Shown here in pieces: positions 31,357 to 41,114 of a stretch of 64,000 bases of DNA. Below the pieces are notes generated by a model. The model ran no database searches and was not told the origin of the DNA. It was given only the letters and a program-made list of their open reading frames with translations. Origin of the DNA: Rhodoferax potami. GTDB taxonomy: Bacteria; Pseudomonadota; Gammaproteobacteria; Burkholderiales; Burkholderiaceae_C. The translations under genes and the position numbers were made by a program. The DNA is taken from NCBI RefSeq assembly GCF_032193765.1, contig NZ_JAVBIJ010000001.1:1178001-1242000 (forward strand). Direction: 5' to 3'. Position 1 is the stretch's first letter; the number at the start of each line of letters is the position of its first letter.

Positions 31357-32675
31357 CCGGCCCGCAGCGGCAACACCGTCCCTTGTTATGGTTGACAGGG
31401 GCACTTCTTTTATCGGCCTGCGGGGAGACTGCCACGCTGGCAGTGTCTAACGGCTCCGGCACCGCCCCTGTGTTGCCGCAACCGGTGCACACCGTGTTGC
31501 CGACAGTGAATATTGCGCCCGCGGTGGGGTGGGCGTCTGGCGCCACGCCGGTAGCGGCTCCGGGTACCCGGGTGGCCGCCTTCGCGGCTGAACTAGACCA
31601 CCCGCGCTGGCTGTATGTGTTGCCCAATGGTGATGTGCTGGTGGCTGAAACCAATGCACCGCCAAAGCCGGACGACGGTAAGGGCATCAAGGGCTGGCTC
31701 ATGGGCTTGGTCATGAAACGGGCGGGCGCCGCAACCCCCAGCGCTGACCGCATCACCTTGCTCCGCGACACCAATGGAGATGGCGTGGCGGATTTCCGCT
31801 CGGTGCTGCTCTCCGGGCTACATTCGCCTTTAGGGATGACGCTGATCGACAAGCAACTCTTTGTGGCCAACTCCGACGCTATTTGGCGCTTTCCGTACGA
31901 GACGGGTGACACGACCATTACCGCGGAGGGCACCCGCTTGGTGGAGTTGCCCGCGGGGCCTATCAACCACCACTGGACCAAGAATTTGATTGCCAGCAAG
32001 GACGGGCGCACTCTGTATGTTGCGGTGGGGTCCAACAGCAATGTGGCAGAGCGGGGCATGGAGGTCGAGGCCGGACGCGCGGCCATTTGGCAAGTGGATA
32101 CGCAAACCGGTGCCAACCGGGTGTTTGCCTCGGGCCTGCGCAATCCCGTGGGCATGGCATGGGAGCCCGCCAGTGGTGTGTTGTGGGCGGTGGTGAACGA
32201 GCGTGACGAACTGGGGAGTGACCTGGTTCCGGACTACCTTACGTCGGTCGTGGCAGATGGCTTTTACGGGTGGCCCTACAGCTACTACGGCTTGCATGTC
32301 GATGTGCGGATGTCGCCATCGCGCCCGGATCTGGTGGCCAAGGCGCGGGTGCCTGATTACGCGCTGGGCCCGCACACCGCATCGCTCGGCTTGGTGAATG
32401 CGCAAGGGAGTCATCTGCCGGGCTTTCAAAATGGCATGTTCATTGGTCAGCACGGCTCGTGGAATCGGCAGCCGCACAGTGGCTACAAGGTGGTTTTTGT
32501 ACCGTTTGCAGGGGGCAGGCCCATGGATGTTCAGCCCCTCGACGTGTTGGGTGGTTTCTTGAGCCCCGAGGGCCGCGCCTGGGGCAGGCCGGTGGGTTTG
32601 GCCATTGACCTACAAGGTGCATTGCTGGTGGCTGACGACGTGGGTAACGCTGTATGGCGGGTTAGCGCGCTGTAG
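31353..32675 (+). CDS. PQQ-dependent sugar dehydrogenase-like lipoprotein (sorbosone dehydrogenase family)
   Basis: A 440-residue exported protein. The N terminus has a lipoprotein signal ([19 protein letters not shown], Cys in a LSAC lipobox). The rest is a six-bladed beta-propeller of the soluble glucose/sorbosone dehydrogenase type: [68 protein letters not shown] text ([15 protein letters not shown]) and a C-terminal blade with [23 protein letters not shown] use and substrate are inferred from the family. It starts in the ATGA overlap with DUF2789. Confidence 0.85.
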   Translation: MTGPQRQHRPLLWLTGALLLSACGETATLAVSNGSGTAPVLPQPVHTVLPTVNIAPAVGWASGATPVAAPGTRVAAFAAELDHPRWLYVLPNGDVLVAETNAPPKPDDGKGIKGWLMGLVMKRAGAATPSADRITLLRDTNGDGVADFRSVLLSGLHSPLGMTLIDKQLFVANSDAIWRFPYETGDTTITAEGTRLVELPAGPINHHWTKNLIASKDGRTLYVAVGSNSNVAERGMEVEAGRAAIWQVDTQTGANRVFASGLRNPVGMAWEPASGVLWAVVNERDELGSDLVPDYLTSVVADGFYGWPYSYYGLHVDVRMSPSRPDLVAKARVPDYALGPHTASLGLVNAQGSHLPGFQNGMFIGQHGSWNRQPHSGYKVVFVPFAGGRPMDVQPLDVLGGFLSPEGRAWGRPVGLAIDLQGALLVADDVGNAVWRVSAL

Positions 32676-32779
32676 GGATGCGGGTCACGAGGGCGAAATG
32701 TCGGGTCTGCGGCCCAGCGCACAGTCACCGGTGTGCAGAGACCTTACCGTCCAACAAACCCCTATAGGAGAAGCACACC

Positions 32780-33115
32780 ATGAGCCTGCCAGAACCGCGT
32801 TCCCCAGAAGAAAAGCTGCCTGCTGATAGCGACTTGCAGGTGCAAGCTGTGCCAGGGCATGGGATTCCCTCTCAAGATCCTGATCCCGCAGCGCAATTGC
32901 CCCTGCCGCTGGAAAACAGCGAGAGAGAGGCGCAATCCGTGCTGGTGGGCGGTGGCCTTATTGCAGGCGCGGCGGTGGGCGCCGCCATTGGAGTCATGGT
33001 CTCCGGGCCGGTTGGCGTGGTCGTGGGCGCAGGTATCGGTGCTGTGGCAGGTGCAGCGGGTGCCGTGAACACCGCTGCATCCGATCAACAAACCCTACAA
33101 GACCCAGGCAGGTAG
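32780..33115 (+). CDS. Small glycine-zipper membrane protein
   Basis: A 111-residue protein with an acidic, Pro-rich N-terminal half (about residues 1-50) and a C-terminal Gly/Ala stretch, GLIAGAAVGAAIGVMVSGPV and GVVVGAGIGAVAGAAGAV, that forms glycine-zipper transmembrane helices. AGGAGA at 32766-32771 lies 8 bases before the ATG. Glycine-zipper proteins often insert in membranes; no specific role can be assigned. It is convergent with the nitrilase gene. Confidence 0.75.
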   Translation: MSLPEPRSPEEKLPADSDLQVQAVPGHGIPSQDPDPAAQLPLPLENSEREAQSVLVGGGLIAGAAVGAAIGVMVSGPVGVVVGAGIGAVAGAAGAVNTAASDQQTLQDPGR

Positions 33116-33147
33116 GCTCCGCAGATAGTGGGCAGATGGCGATCCGT

Positions 33148-33891
33148 TCAAGCGGTCTGCGCTACCACCAGGCAATCCCCGGTCCCGGGGGCTGCCACCA
33201 GCAAGGAGCCATCGGAGTCCCAGATGCCGCTTCTGCCTGCGGATACATAGCCGCCGGATGGCCCGCCGTGGTTGGCGATCAGGACCGTCATTGCATGTTC
33301 ACGGGCATACCTGGCCCACAGAGGGGCCTCTGCGGCATAGCCCGTGGCCGAAGTCAGAATGCCCGCCGCATAAACCCTTGCCCCTGCCTGTGCCGCCTTG
33401 GCCGCGTGGCTCGGGTGGTTGGTATCTGCACAAATGGCGCTGGCGATCTGGTGGCCGTTCAATGTTTGCAAGTGCACCGGCAAAAAGCCGGCCGTGGCGA
33501 ACTGGGTTTCGCTGCCGTGCAAGTGGTGCTTGGCATACACAGCATGGCGACCATCCGGCCCCAGCGTGATGGCACCAATAAAGGGCAGGGCGCTGCCACT
33601 GTCCACCGGAGCTCCGACGGTGATGGCCATTCCGGTGCGCCGGGCTGCTTCGCGCAAGGGGGCTAAGAGCGTGTGCTGGGGGTGGAGCACCAAGCTGGGC
33701 ATGGCGGCCAGCTCGTAGCCAGTGAGGGACAGTTCCGGGAAGACCAGCCACTGCACGCCATGCTTCGCAGCAGCTTCCACAAAGCGCAGGTGGTTTTGTA
33801 CATTGGCCGCCACGTCCAGCGGGACTGAGGTGCTTTGCGCCGCAGCTATCGTGAATGCTATGCTTTTGCTAGCGGCTCGCGCAATATCCAT
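33148..33891 (-). CDS. Nitrilase/carbon-nitrogen hydrolase family protein
   Basis: A 247-residue C-N hydrolase. The Glu-Lys-Cys triad is visible: Glu in WLVFPELSLTGYEL, Lys in AVYAKHHLHGSETQF and Cys in ASAICADTNHPSHA. The substrate (amide, nitrile or N-carbamoyl group) cannot be decided. The only start codon available before the conserved TIAAAQSTSVPL strand is the ATG at 33889-33891, which lies inside a palindromic repeat copy, so the first 13 residues (MDIARAASKSIAF) come from the repeat. This is unusual for the family, whose members normally begin at the strand. Confidence 0.85.
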   Translation of the reverse strand: MDIARAASKSIAFTIAAAQSTSVPLDVAANVQNHLRFVEAAAKHGVQWLVFPELSLTGYELAAMPSLVLHPQHTLLAPLREAARRTGMAITVGAPVDSGSALPFIGAITLGPDGRHAVYAKHHLHGSETQFATAGFLPVHLQTLNGHQIASAICADTNHPSHAAKAAQAGARVYAAGILTSATGYAAEAPLWARYAREHAMTVLIANHGGPSGGYVSAGRSGIWDSDGSLLVAAPGTGDCLVVAQTA

Positions 33892-33910
33892 GAGCGCTAG
33901 CGACCTATTT
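33856..33910 (+). repeat. Dispersed palindromic repeat, copy 6 (nitrilase start)
   Basis: TGCTATGCTTTTGCTAGCGG, then CTCGCGCAATATCC, then TGAGCGCTAGCGACC and TATTT. It spans the nitrilase start codon and the 13 bp gap before the codA stop, and encodes the first residues of the nitrilase on the minus strand in the usual frame. Confidence 0.75.
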
Positions 33911-35191
33911 GGTATGTAAAAAAGACGTGTTCGCAGGGCGCCCCGGCAACGCCAAGGCTGCAGTGCGCGCTGGCGTTTGTGCCACTAGCGCCCCCCGGCG
34001 CCAGACCTTGAGGCGGGTGGCTTTGAGGCGGATGGCCTCGATGGGGTTTTGCGCCTGCAGCAGCACCAGGTCGGCATGGCAGCCTTTTTCCAGGCCATAG
34101 CCCTCCAAGTGCAAGATGCGGGCGGGGTTGGTGGTGACGGCGTCAAAGCACTGCTGCATGGCCGGCTGGCTGGTCATTTGCGCCACGTGCAGGCCCATGC
34201 TGGCCACCTCCAACATATCGCCGCTTCCCATGCTGTACCAAGGGTCCATGCAGCAGTCCTGACCAAAGGCCACCGTCATGCCGGCTGCCATGATTTCAGG
34301 CACGCGGGTCATACCCCGGCGCTTGGGGTAGGTGTCGTGCCGGCCCTGCAGGGTGATGTTGATGAGCGGGTTGCTCACCACACTCAATTGCGCCTCCGCC
34401 ATGAGCGGCAGTAGTTTGCTCACGTAGTAGTTGTCCATGCTGTGCATGGAGGTGAGGTGCGAGCCGGTCACGCGGCCGTGCAGGCCCAGGCGATTGGCCT
34501 CAAAAGCCAAGGTTTCGACGTGGCGCGAGAGCGGGTCGTCTGACTCGTCGCAGTGCATGTCGACCAACTTGCCTTGCTCAGCAGCCAGCTCGCAGAGCAG
34601 TTTCACGCTGGCTGCCCCATCGGCCATGGTCCGCTCGAAGTGGGGAATGCCGCCCACCACGTCTACGCCCAGCCTCAGCGCCTTTTTCAGGTTGTCCACG
34701 CCGCCCTTGCTTCTTAAAACCCCATCCTGTGGGAAGGCCACCAGCTGCAAGTCGATATAGGGCGCGACCTTTTTCTTGACCGCCAACAGGGCTTCCACTG
34801 CCAGCATGCTCGGGTCGCTCGTGTCCACATGGCTGCGAATGGCCAGCAGGCCGTTGGCGACTGCCCAGTCGCAGTAGGCCAACGCGCGGTCGACCAGCGC
34901 ATCAAAGGTGAGGTGGGGCTTGAGCTCGCCCCACAGCGCAATACCCTCCAGCAAGGTGCCGCTCTGGTTGAGCCGTGGCAGGCCCAGACTGAGAGTGGCG
35001 TCCATGTGGAAGTGCGCATCCACAAAAGGGGGGCTAAGAAGCATGCCGCCTGCGTCCACCACCTCAGCCGCCGGAGCGGCCTCAGGTGTGAGCCCTTGGG
35101 TGACTTCGGTGATGCTGCCGCCTTGCACCGCCACTGACATGTGGCTGCGCCCGTCGGGCAGAGTGGCGTTGTGGATGAGCAGATCGAGCAT
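33905..35191 (-). CDS. codA: Cytosine deaminase
   Basis: A 428-residue amidohydrolase that deaminates cytosine to uracil. Metal ligands are the HxH of PPFVDAHFHMDATLSLG, the histidine in KLVDMHCDESDDPLSRH with the catalytic Glu next to it, the histidine in TGSHLTSMHSMDNYY and the aspartate in VAFGQDCCMDPWYSMGSGD, the classical CodA layout. The ATG at 35191 (MLDLLIHN) is used. It follows upp by 10 bp on the same strand, so cytosine to uracil to UMP is encoded in one unit. No cytosine permease is adjacent. Confidence 0.92.
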   Translation of the reverse strand: MLDLLIHNATLPDGRSHMSVAVQGGSITEVTQGLTPEAAPAAEVVDAGGMLLSPPFVDAHFHMDATLSLGLPRLNQSGTLLEGIALWGELKPHLTFDALVDRALAYCDWAVANGLLAIRSHVDTSDPSMLAVEALLAVKKKVAPYIDLQLVAFPQDGVLRSKGGVDNLKKALRLGVDVVGGIPHFERTMADGAASVKLLCELAAEQGKLVDMHCDESDDPLSRHVETLAFEANRLGLHGRVTGSHLTSMHSMDNYYVSKLLPLMAEAQLSVVSNPLINITLQGRHDTYPKRRGMTRVPEIMAAGMTVAFGQDCCMDPWYSMGSGDMLEVASMGLHVAQMTSQPAMQQCFDAVTTNPARILHLEGYGLEKGCHADLVLLQAQNPIEAIRLKATRLKVWRRGALVAQTPARTAALALPGRPANTSFLHTK

Positions 35192-35201
35192 GGTGAATGA
35201 C

Positions 35202-35855
35202 TTATTGGGTGCCGAAGATGCGATCGCCCGCATCACCCAGGCCCGGCATGATGTAGCCATGGTCGTTCAGGCCGCGGTCGATGGCCGCCGTAAAAACGCG
35301 CACATCGGGGTGCTCGCGGTACAAGGTGTTGATGCCCTCGGGGCAGGTCAACAGGCACAAGAACTTGATGGACTTGGGGTTGCAGGCTTTCAGGCGGGTC
35401 ACCGCAGCGGCGGCTGAGTTGCCAGTGGCCAGCATGGGGTCCACCACCACCACATCGCGCTCCTCCATGTTGCTGGGCATCTTGAAGTAGTACTCCACCG
35501 CCTGCAGGGTTTTGGGGTCGCGGTATAGGCCCACATGGCCCACGCGGGCACCGGGCACTACGCCAAGTACACCGTCCAGAATGCCGTTGCCGGCGCGCAG
35601 CACGCTGGCAAACACCAGCTTTTTGCCGTCGATGACCTTGCCAGTCGTTTTTTCCAGCGGGGTTTCGATTTCCAGGTCTTGCAGCGGCATGTCGCGGCAG
35701 ACCTCGTAAATCATCAGGCCAGCCAACTCGTTGAGCAGGCGGCGAAAGCTGCTGGTGCTGGCTTCTTTTTTGCGCATCAGGGTGAGCTTGTGCTGCACCA
35801 GAGGGTGGTCAATGAGGGTGACGTTGGCACGTGCTGCGGGATCGATGGTGACCAT
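35202..35855 (-). CDS. upp: Uracil phosphoribosyltransferase
   Basis: A 217-residue enzyme that salvages uracil to UMP with PRPP. It shows [40 protein letters not shown], the PRPP loop [19 protein letters not shown] and the uracil-binding [18 protein letters not shown] at the C terminus. Length is standard. It is the first gene of the upp-codA pair. Confidence 0.97.
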   Translation of the reverse strand: MVTIDPAARANVTLIDHPLVQHKLTLMRKKEASTSSFRRLLNELAGLMIYEVCRDMPLQDLEIETPLEKTTGKVIDGKKLVFASVLRAGNGILDGVLGVVPGARVGHVGLYRDPKTLQAVEYYFKMPSNMEERDVVVVDPMLATGNSAAAAVTRLKACNPKSIKFLCLLTCPEGINTLYREHPDVRVFTAAIDRGLNDHGYIMPGLGDAGDRIFGTQ

Positions 35856-35872
35856 GTTTGAGTTCCTTGTGC

Positions 35873-37450
35873 TTATCGCTTGCTGCCGCCGAGAATGCTG
35901 CCCAGCACCCCGCGGATGATTTGGCGTCCCACTTCGCGGCCGATGGAGCTCGCGGCACTCTTGATGAGTTGCTCGCCCACACTGGCACGCGAACGGCGGG
36001 CGCCACCGCCCAACATGTCGCCCAAGCTGTCCAGGAGGCCGCCGCCGGACGCAGCCTCCGGCTCGGCAGCAGGCGCTGCGCGACCTGCGCGGGCACGCGG
36101 AGCGGCAGGGGTGGCCTCGCCTTCAGCATCAGTAGCGGCCGGCGCACGGTTTTGTGTGCGGCCTTTGAGTGCTTCGAACGCAGATTCGCGGTCTACCGCT
36201 TGTTCATACACGCCGGCCACGATGGATTCAATGATCAGCGTCTTGCGTTGCTCGGGGGTGATGGGGCCGATCTGGCTGGCCGGGGGAATGACGAACACGC
36301 GCTCGGTGAGAGCAGGGCGGCCTTTTTCGTCCATCAGACTCACCAAGGCTTCGCCCACGCCTAGCTCAGTGATAGCGCTGGCTACGTCCAGACCGGGGTT
36401 GGCGCGCATGGTGTCGGCAGCGCTCTTGACGGCCTTCTGGTCGCGCGGAGTGAAGGCGCGCAAGGCGTGCTGCACCCGGTTACCCAACTGGGCGAGCACG
36501 CTGTCGGGAATGTCCAGAGGGTTTTGGGTCACAAAGTACACGCCCACGCCCTTGGAGCGCACCAGGCGCACCACCAGCTCAATGCGCTCGATCAGCACCT
36601 TGGGCGCATCGGCGAACAGCAGGTGGGCCTCGTCAAAGAAGAACACCAGCTTGGGCTTGTCGAGATCGCCTACCTCGGGCAAAGCCTCGAAGAGTTCGCT
36701 CAGCATCCAGAGCAAAAAGGTCGCATACAAGCGGGGCGACTGCATGAGCTTGTCGGCCGCGAGAATGTTGACCACGCCTTTGCCCGAGCCGTCGGTCTGC
36801 ATGAAATCTTCGATGTTGAGCATGGGCTCGCCGAAGAACTGGTCGCCGCCTTGCTCTTCAATCTGCATCAGGCCGCGCTGGATAGCGCCAATGCTGGCGG
36901 CGCTGATGTTGCCGTATTCGGTGGTGTAGCTGGCGGCGTTGTCGCCCACGTCCTGGCACATGGCGCGCAGGTCCTTCATGTCGAGCAGCAGCAGGCCGTC
37001 GTCGTCCGCGATCTTGAACACCAGTTGCAGCACGCCGGCCTGGGTTTCATTCAAATTGAGCATGCGGGCCAGCAGCAGGGGGCCCAAGTCGCTCACGGTG
37101 GCGCGCACCGGGTGGCCTTGTTTGCCGAACACGTCCCACAGGGTGGTGGGGAAGGCAGAGAACGCGGGTTCGTCGAATCCCCGTTCTTTGATGATTTTTC
37201 CGAGCTTTTCGGTCAATACACCTTTTTGGGAGATACCGGTCAGGTCGCCTTTGACGTCCGCCATGAACACCGGCACGCCCAAGGCAGAGAAGCCTTCCGC
37301 CAGGCTTTGCAGCGTGATGGTCTTGCCGGTGCCGGTGGCGCCGGTGATGAGGCCGTGGCGGTTGGCCTTGTCGGGGCGCAAGAAACATTGGACTGCGGAC
37401 TTGCCCGCGTGTTGGGCAATCAGGATGCCTTCGTCTTGGATGGAAGCCAT
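35873..37450 (-). CDS. HerA-like ATPase of the DUF853/YjgR family
   Basis: A 525-residue P-loop ATPase. Walker A is [20 protein letters not shown], Walker B is [16 protein letters not shown], and DUF853-type text includes [35 protein letters not shown] and [20 protein letters not shown]. The C-terminal part is Ala/Arg-rich and low complexity, ending in a Gly-rich segment ([15 protein letters not shown]). HerA relatives process DNA or act in antiphage systems, but this YjgR type is widespread and unassigned. The ATG at 37450 ([13 protein letters not shown]) is used. It diverges from yebC. Confidence 0.9.
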   Translation of the reverse strand: MASIQDEGILIAQHAGKSAVQCFLRPDKANRHGLITGATGTGKTITLQSLAEGFSALGVPVFMADVKGDLTGISQKGVLTEKLGKIIKERGFDEPAFSAFPTTLWDVFGKQGHPVRATVSDLGPLLLARMLNLNETQAGVLQLVFKIADDDGLLLLDMKDLRAMCQDVGDNAASYTTEYGNISAASIGAIQRGLMQIEEQGGDQFFGEPMLNIEDFMQTDGSGKGVVNILAADKLMQSPRLYATFLLWMLSELFEALPEVGDLDKPKLVFFFDEAHLLFADAPKVLIERIELVVRLVRSKGVGVYFVTQNPLDIPDSVLAQLGNRVQHALRAFTPRDQKAVKSAADTMRANPGLDVASAITELGVGEALVSLMDEKGRPALTERVFVIPPASQIGPITPEQRKTLIIESIVAGVYEQAVDRESAFEALKGRTQNRAPAATDAEGEATPAAPRARAGRAAPAAEPEAASGGGLLDSLGDMLGGGARRSRASVGEQLIKSAASSIGREVGRQIIRGVLGSILGGSKR

Positions 37451-37508
37451 AGGTGTCTCAAAAAGTACAATTGAACGAGTAGCGTAACGAATTTTTGAAG
37501 GGTTTCGT

Positions 37509-38228
37509 GTGGCAGGACATAGCAAATGGGCCAATATTCAGCACCGCAAGGGGCGTCAGGACGAGAAGCGAGGCAAGATTTGGACCCGCATCGTCCGTGA
37601 AATCACGGTAGCGGCCCGACAAGGTGGGGGCGACCCGGCCATGAACCCGCGTTTGCGCCTGGCCATTGAGAAAGCCAAAGCCGCCAACATGCCGGCTGAC
37701 CGGGTGAAATACAACGTCGACAAGGCCACCGGTTCGCTCGACGGCATCACCTACGAAGAAATCCGTTACGAGGGCTATGGCATTGGTGGTGCAGCCATCA
37801 TCATTGACACCATGACGGACAACAAGGTGCGCACCGTGGCCGAAGTGCGCCATGCGTTCAGCAAACATGGCGGCAACATGGGCACCGAAGGCTCGGTGGC
37901 CTTTCAGTTCAAACATGTGGGCCAGATGATTTTTGCCCCCGGCACCAGCGAAGACAAGGTGATGGAAGTGGCCCTGGAGGCCGGCGCCGAGGACGTGATT
38001 ACCGACGACGAAGGCGCGATTGAGGTGCTGACCGCGCCGGCTGACTTTGAAGCGGTGAAGGCCGCGCTGGAGGCTGGTGGCCTGACCGCTGAAATCGCCA
38101 CGGTGACCATGCGCGCTGAAAACACGATTGAGCTCTCCGGCGAAGATGCCGAGCGCATGCAAAAACTGCTGGATGTACTGGAAGACTTGGACGACGCCCA
38201 AGACATCTTCCACAACGCTGCCCTTTAA
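37509..38228 (+). CDS. yebC: YebC/PmpR-family translation/transcription regulator
   Basis: A 239-residue protein that in the family acts on translation of difficult stretches and on transcription. It begins [18 protein letters not shown] from a GTG codon, and contains [20 protein letters not shown] and [15 protein letters not shown]. Length is standard. It is followed after 17 bp by purD, so it probably leads a transcript containing purD and hemF. Confidence 0.95.
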   Translation: MAGHSKWANIQHRKGRQDEKRGKIWTRIVREITVAARQGGGDPAMNPRLRLAIEKAKAANMPADRVKYNVDKATGSLDGITYEEIRYEGYGIGGAAIIIDTMTDNKVRTVAEVRHAFSKHGGNMGTEGSVAFQFKHVGQMIFAPGTSEDKVMEVALEAGAEDVITDDEGAIEVLTAPADFEAVKAALEAGGLTAEIATVTMRAENTIELSGEDAERMQKLLDVLEDLDDAQDIFHNAAL

Positions 38229-38245
38229 TTTTTAAGAAGTCACTT

Positions 38246-39538
38246 ATGAACGTACTCGTAATCGGCGGCGGTGGCCGTGAACATGCTTTAGCCTGGAAGT
38301 TGGCCCAGTCTCCCAAGGTGCAGATGGTTTATGTCGCACCCGGCAACGGCGGCACTGCAACCGACAGCCGCTTGAAGAACATTCCCATTACCGATGTGGT
38401 GCAGTTGCGCCAGTGGGCTCAGGACAACAAAATTCTGTTGACCCTGGTCGGGCCAGAAGTCCCGCTGGCAGCCGGCGTGGTGGACGAATTCCGCGCCCAC
38501 GGCATGCGCATTTTCGGGCCGACTAAAGCCGCCGCTCAGTTGGAGAGCTCCAAGGCATTCAGCAAGGCGTTTATGCGCCGCCACGGCATTCCCACCGCTG
38601 AGTACGCTACTTTTTCTGATCCCGTAGCTGCTCATGCGTATGTAGACAAGATGGGCGCCCCCACCGTGGTCAAGGCCGACGGCCTGGCTGCCGGCAAGGG
38701 CGTGGTGGTCGCCATGACCGTAGCGGAAGCCCATGAAGCCATTGACTTCATGCTGGTGGACAACACCCTGGGCGTGGCACATAACGATGGCGGCGCCCGC
38801 GTGGTGATTGAGGAATTTTTGGAAGGCGAAGAAGCCAGCTTCATCGTTATGGTGGATGGCAAGAACGTGCTGCCCTTGGCCACCAGCCAAGACCACAAGC
38901 GCTTGCAGGATGGCGACCAAGGCCCGAACACGGGCGGCATGGGCGCCTATTCGCCAGCACCGGTGGTCACACCGGATGTACATGCCAAGGCGATGCGCGA
39001 AATTATTCTGCCCACGGTCAAGGGTATGGAGGCTGACGGCATTCCCTTCAGCGGCTTTTTGTACGCCGGTCTGATGATCGACAAAAACGGCCAGCCTAAG
39101 ACGCTGGAGTTCAACTGCCGTATGGGTGACCCTGAGACCCAACCGATCATGATGCGCCTCAAGACCGATCTTGTGGACGTGTTGATGGCAGCCACCGAGC
39201 CCGGCCCGCACGGCAAGCTCGATGAAGTCGAACTGCAATGGGATCGCCGTACCGCGCTGGGCGTGGTGCTGGCAGCGCGCGGATACCCGATGAATCCGCG
39301 CAAAGGCGATGTGATCACCGGCATTCCCAAAGAGGCCGAAGACGCAGCCGTGTTCCACGCGGGTACCCAATTGCAAGACGGTGTGTTGAGTACCTCCGGC
39401 GGCCGGGTGCTGTGTGTGACGGCGCTGGCAGACAGCGTCAAACAAGCCCAGCAGCGGGCTTATCAGGTAATTGACGAGATCGCTTTTGACGGCATGCAGT
39501 ACCGCACCGATATCGGTTACCGCGCGGTCAAAGGGTGA
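38246..39538 (+). CDS. purD: Phosphoribosylamine--glycine ligase
   Basis: A 430-residue ATP-grasp enzyme for the second step of purine synthesis. It has VLVIGGGGREHALAWKLAQS at the start, VVKADGLAAGKGVVVAMTV in the ATP-grasp, QDHKRLQDGDQGPNTGGMGA, and the Mg-binding FNCRMGDPETQPIMMRL. Length is standard for the monofunctional enzyme. It sits between yebC and hemF. Confidence 0.97.
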   Translation: MNVLVIGGGGREHALAWKLAQSPKVQMVYVAPGNGGTATDSRLKNIPITDVVQLRQWAQDNKILLTLVGPEVPLAAGVVDEFRAHGMRIFGPTKAAAQLESSKAFSKAFMRRHGIPTAEYATFSDPVAAHAYVDKMGAPTVVKADGLAAGKGVVVAMTVAEAHEAIDFMLVDNTLGVAHNDGGARVVIEEFLEGEEASFIVMVDGKNVLPLATSQDHKRLQDGDQGPNTGGMGAYSPAPVVTPDVHAKAMREIILPTVKGMEADGIPFSGFLYAGLMIDKNGQPKTLEFNCRMGDPETQPIMMRLKTDLVDVLMAATEPGPHGKLDEVELQWDRRTALGVVLAARGYPMNPRKGDVITGIPKEAEDAAVFHAGTQLQDGVLSTSGGRVLCVTALADSVKQAQQRAYQVIDEIAFDGMQYRTDIGYRAVKG

Positions 39539-39579
39539 TTAGCCGCATGCCCCAAGTCAGGTTTTAAGGAAGCTCAAAG

Positions 39580-40503
39580 ATGAGTGATTCACCAGCGGGC
39601 TCCATCCAGGTGCGCGCCTATTTGATGGGTCTGCAAACCCGCATCGTGGAAGCCATGGAGGCGGCGGATGGCGGCCATTTCATCTCTGATTCGTGGGAGA
39701 AGGCCCCTGGCGAGCCCCTGCAGGGGCAAGGCATCACACGGATCATCGAGGGTGGGGCACTGTTAGAGCGCGGCGGTTGCGGGTTTTCGCATGTGCGAGG
39801 GCCGAAACTCCCGCCCAGCGCCACCCAGCACCGGCCGGAGTTGGCTGGCGCCCCGTTTGAGGCCATGGGCGTGTCTTTGGTGTTTCACCCGCGCAACCCC
39901 TATGTGCCCACCGTGCACATGAACGTGCGCATGATTGCAGCCAAAAATCCCCAAGGCGAAGAGGTGTGCTGGTTTGGCGGCGGTATGGATCTCACGCCCT
40001 ATTACGGTTTTGAGGACGATGCGGTGCATTTCCACCGCACCTGTAAAGTGTCATTGGCGGATTTTGGAGACGACAAATACCCGCGCTTCAAAAAGTGGTG
40101 TGATGACTATTTCTTCCTGAAGCACCGCAACGAGCCACGCGGAATTGGTGGGGTGTTTTTTGATGACTTCTCCGAACTGGGCCCGGTTCGCAGTTTTGAG
40201 CTCTTGCAGTCGGTAGGTGACGCTTTCCTGAAGGCGTATTTGCCCATCGTGGAGCGTCGCAGGCACATGGCGTACACCCAGCGTCAGCGTGATTTCCAGC
40301 TGTATCGCAGGGGCCGCTATGTCGAGTTCAATTTGGTATGGGACCGCGGCACCCATTTCGGCTTGCAATCGGGGGGACGCACCGAGTCGATTCTGCTGTC
40401 CATGCCTCCACACGCAACCTGGGCTTACCAGCAAGTGCCGGAAGCCGGGTCGCCCGAAGAGGCGTTGACCCGCCATTTTCTTACCGCACGGGAGTGGGTT
40501 TGA
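39580..40503 (+). CDS. hemF: Oxygen-dependent coproporphyrinogen III oxidase
   Basis: A 307-residue enzyme that decarboxylates coproporphyrinogen III in heme synthesis, using oxygen. The signature segments are [53 protein letters not shown] and the C-terminal [20 protein letters not shown], with [11 protein letters not shown] beyond it. The stop overlaps the nadD start by TTGA, so the genes are coupled. Confidence 0.97.
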   Translation: MSDSPAGSIQVRAYLMGLQTRIVEAMEAADGGHFISDSWEKAPGEPLQGQGITRIIEGGALLERGGCGFSHVRGPKLPPSATQHRPELAGAPFEAMGVSLVFHPRNPYVPTVHMNVRMIAAKNPQGEEVCWFGGGMDLTPYYGFEDDAVHFHRTCKVSLADFGDDKYPRFKKWCDDYFFLKHRNEPRGIGGVFFDDFSELGPVRSFELLQSVGDAFLKAYLPIVERRRHMAYTQRQRDFQLYRRGRYVEFNLVWDRGTHFGLQSGGRTESILLSMPPHATWAYQQVPEAGSPEEALTRHFLTAREWV

Positions 40504-41114
40504 CGGGTGAAGGCGCTCCGCTGCGAATCGGTGTTTTCGGTGGGGCGTTTGATCCGCCACACCCGGGGCATACGGCCCTTGCACAAAGTGCCATTAGCCA
40601 GCTGGGCTTGCAGCGCTTGGTCGTGGTTCCAACGGGGTTTGCGTGGCACAAGGCACGGCCGCTCACCGACGCCAAGCACCGGCTGCGAATGGCGAAATTG
40701 GCGTTCAGCTCAGTGCCCGGCACGGACGTAGACCCACGCGAAACCTTGCGCGACGGGCCGAGTTATACGGTGGACACCCTGCGCGAGCTCCAAGCAGAAA
40801 ACCCGGGTGCCCAGCTGTACTTGCTGATCGGGGAGGACCAGGCCCAGCGGCTCAGAACTTGGCACCATTGGGAGCAACTGCCGGCACTTGCTATAATTTG
40901 TGTAGCTGCTCGCGCAGATTCATCGGGCGCCTATGGCCGTTTTGATGACCTCGCCAACGACATCCCCTGCCTGACTGTGCTGCAAATGCCTCCCATGGCA
41001 GTCAGCGCCACCGACATCCGACAACGCGTCGCCTCGGGCAAAAGCATTGCTCCACTGGTTTTTGAGCCGGTTGCGCGTTATATTGACCAACACCTTCTTT
41101 ACCGATCCGACTGA
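40500..41114 (+). CDS. nadD: Nicotinate-nucleotide adenylyltransferase
   Basis: A 204-residue enzyme of NAD synthesis. The nucleotidyltransferase motif is [20 protein letters not shown] and the late motif is [16 protein letters not shown], with [15 protein letters not shown] between. A TTG at 40500 with GGGAG 5 bases upstream and a TTGA overlap with hemF is the inferred start. Residues about 131-149 ([19 protein letters not shown] region) are encoded by a palindromic repeat copy, in frame, at a place where the family usually has a short variable loop. rsfS begins at the stop codon. Confidence 0.93.
   Translation: MTGEGAPLRIGVFGGAFDPPHPGHTALAQSAISQLGLQRLVVVPTGFAWHKARPLTDAKHRLRMAKLAFSSVPGTDVDPRETLRDGPSYTVDTLRELQAENPGAQLYLLIGEDQAQRLRTWHHWEQLPALAIICVAARADSSGAYGRFDDLANDIPCLTVLQMPPMAVSATDIRQRVASGKSIAPLVFEPVARYIDQHLLYRSD
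40888..40945 (+). repeat. Dispersed palindromic repeat, copy 7 (inside nadD)
   Basis: TTGCTATAATTTGTGTAGCT, then GCTCGCGCAGATTC, then ATCGGGCGCCTATGGCCG and TTTTGA. It is in frame within nadD and uses the same reading frame as the maf copy, giving [13 protein letters not shown] against [13 protein letters not shown]. Confidence 0.8.

Noticed and set aside
35873..37450. HerA-like ATPase as part of an antiphage system
   Set aside because: No nuclease, Sir2 or DUF4297 partner is adjacent; it is the widespread YjgR/DUF853 type beside housekeeping genes.
38609..38674. Partial match to the dispersed repeat in purD (GTAGCTGCTCATGCG then GGGCGCC)
   Set aside because: The encoded SDPVAAHAYV and MGAPTVVKADGLAAGKG are native to PurD, so the resemblance is probably coincidental.
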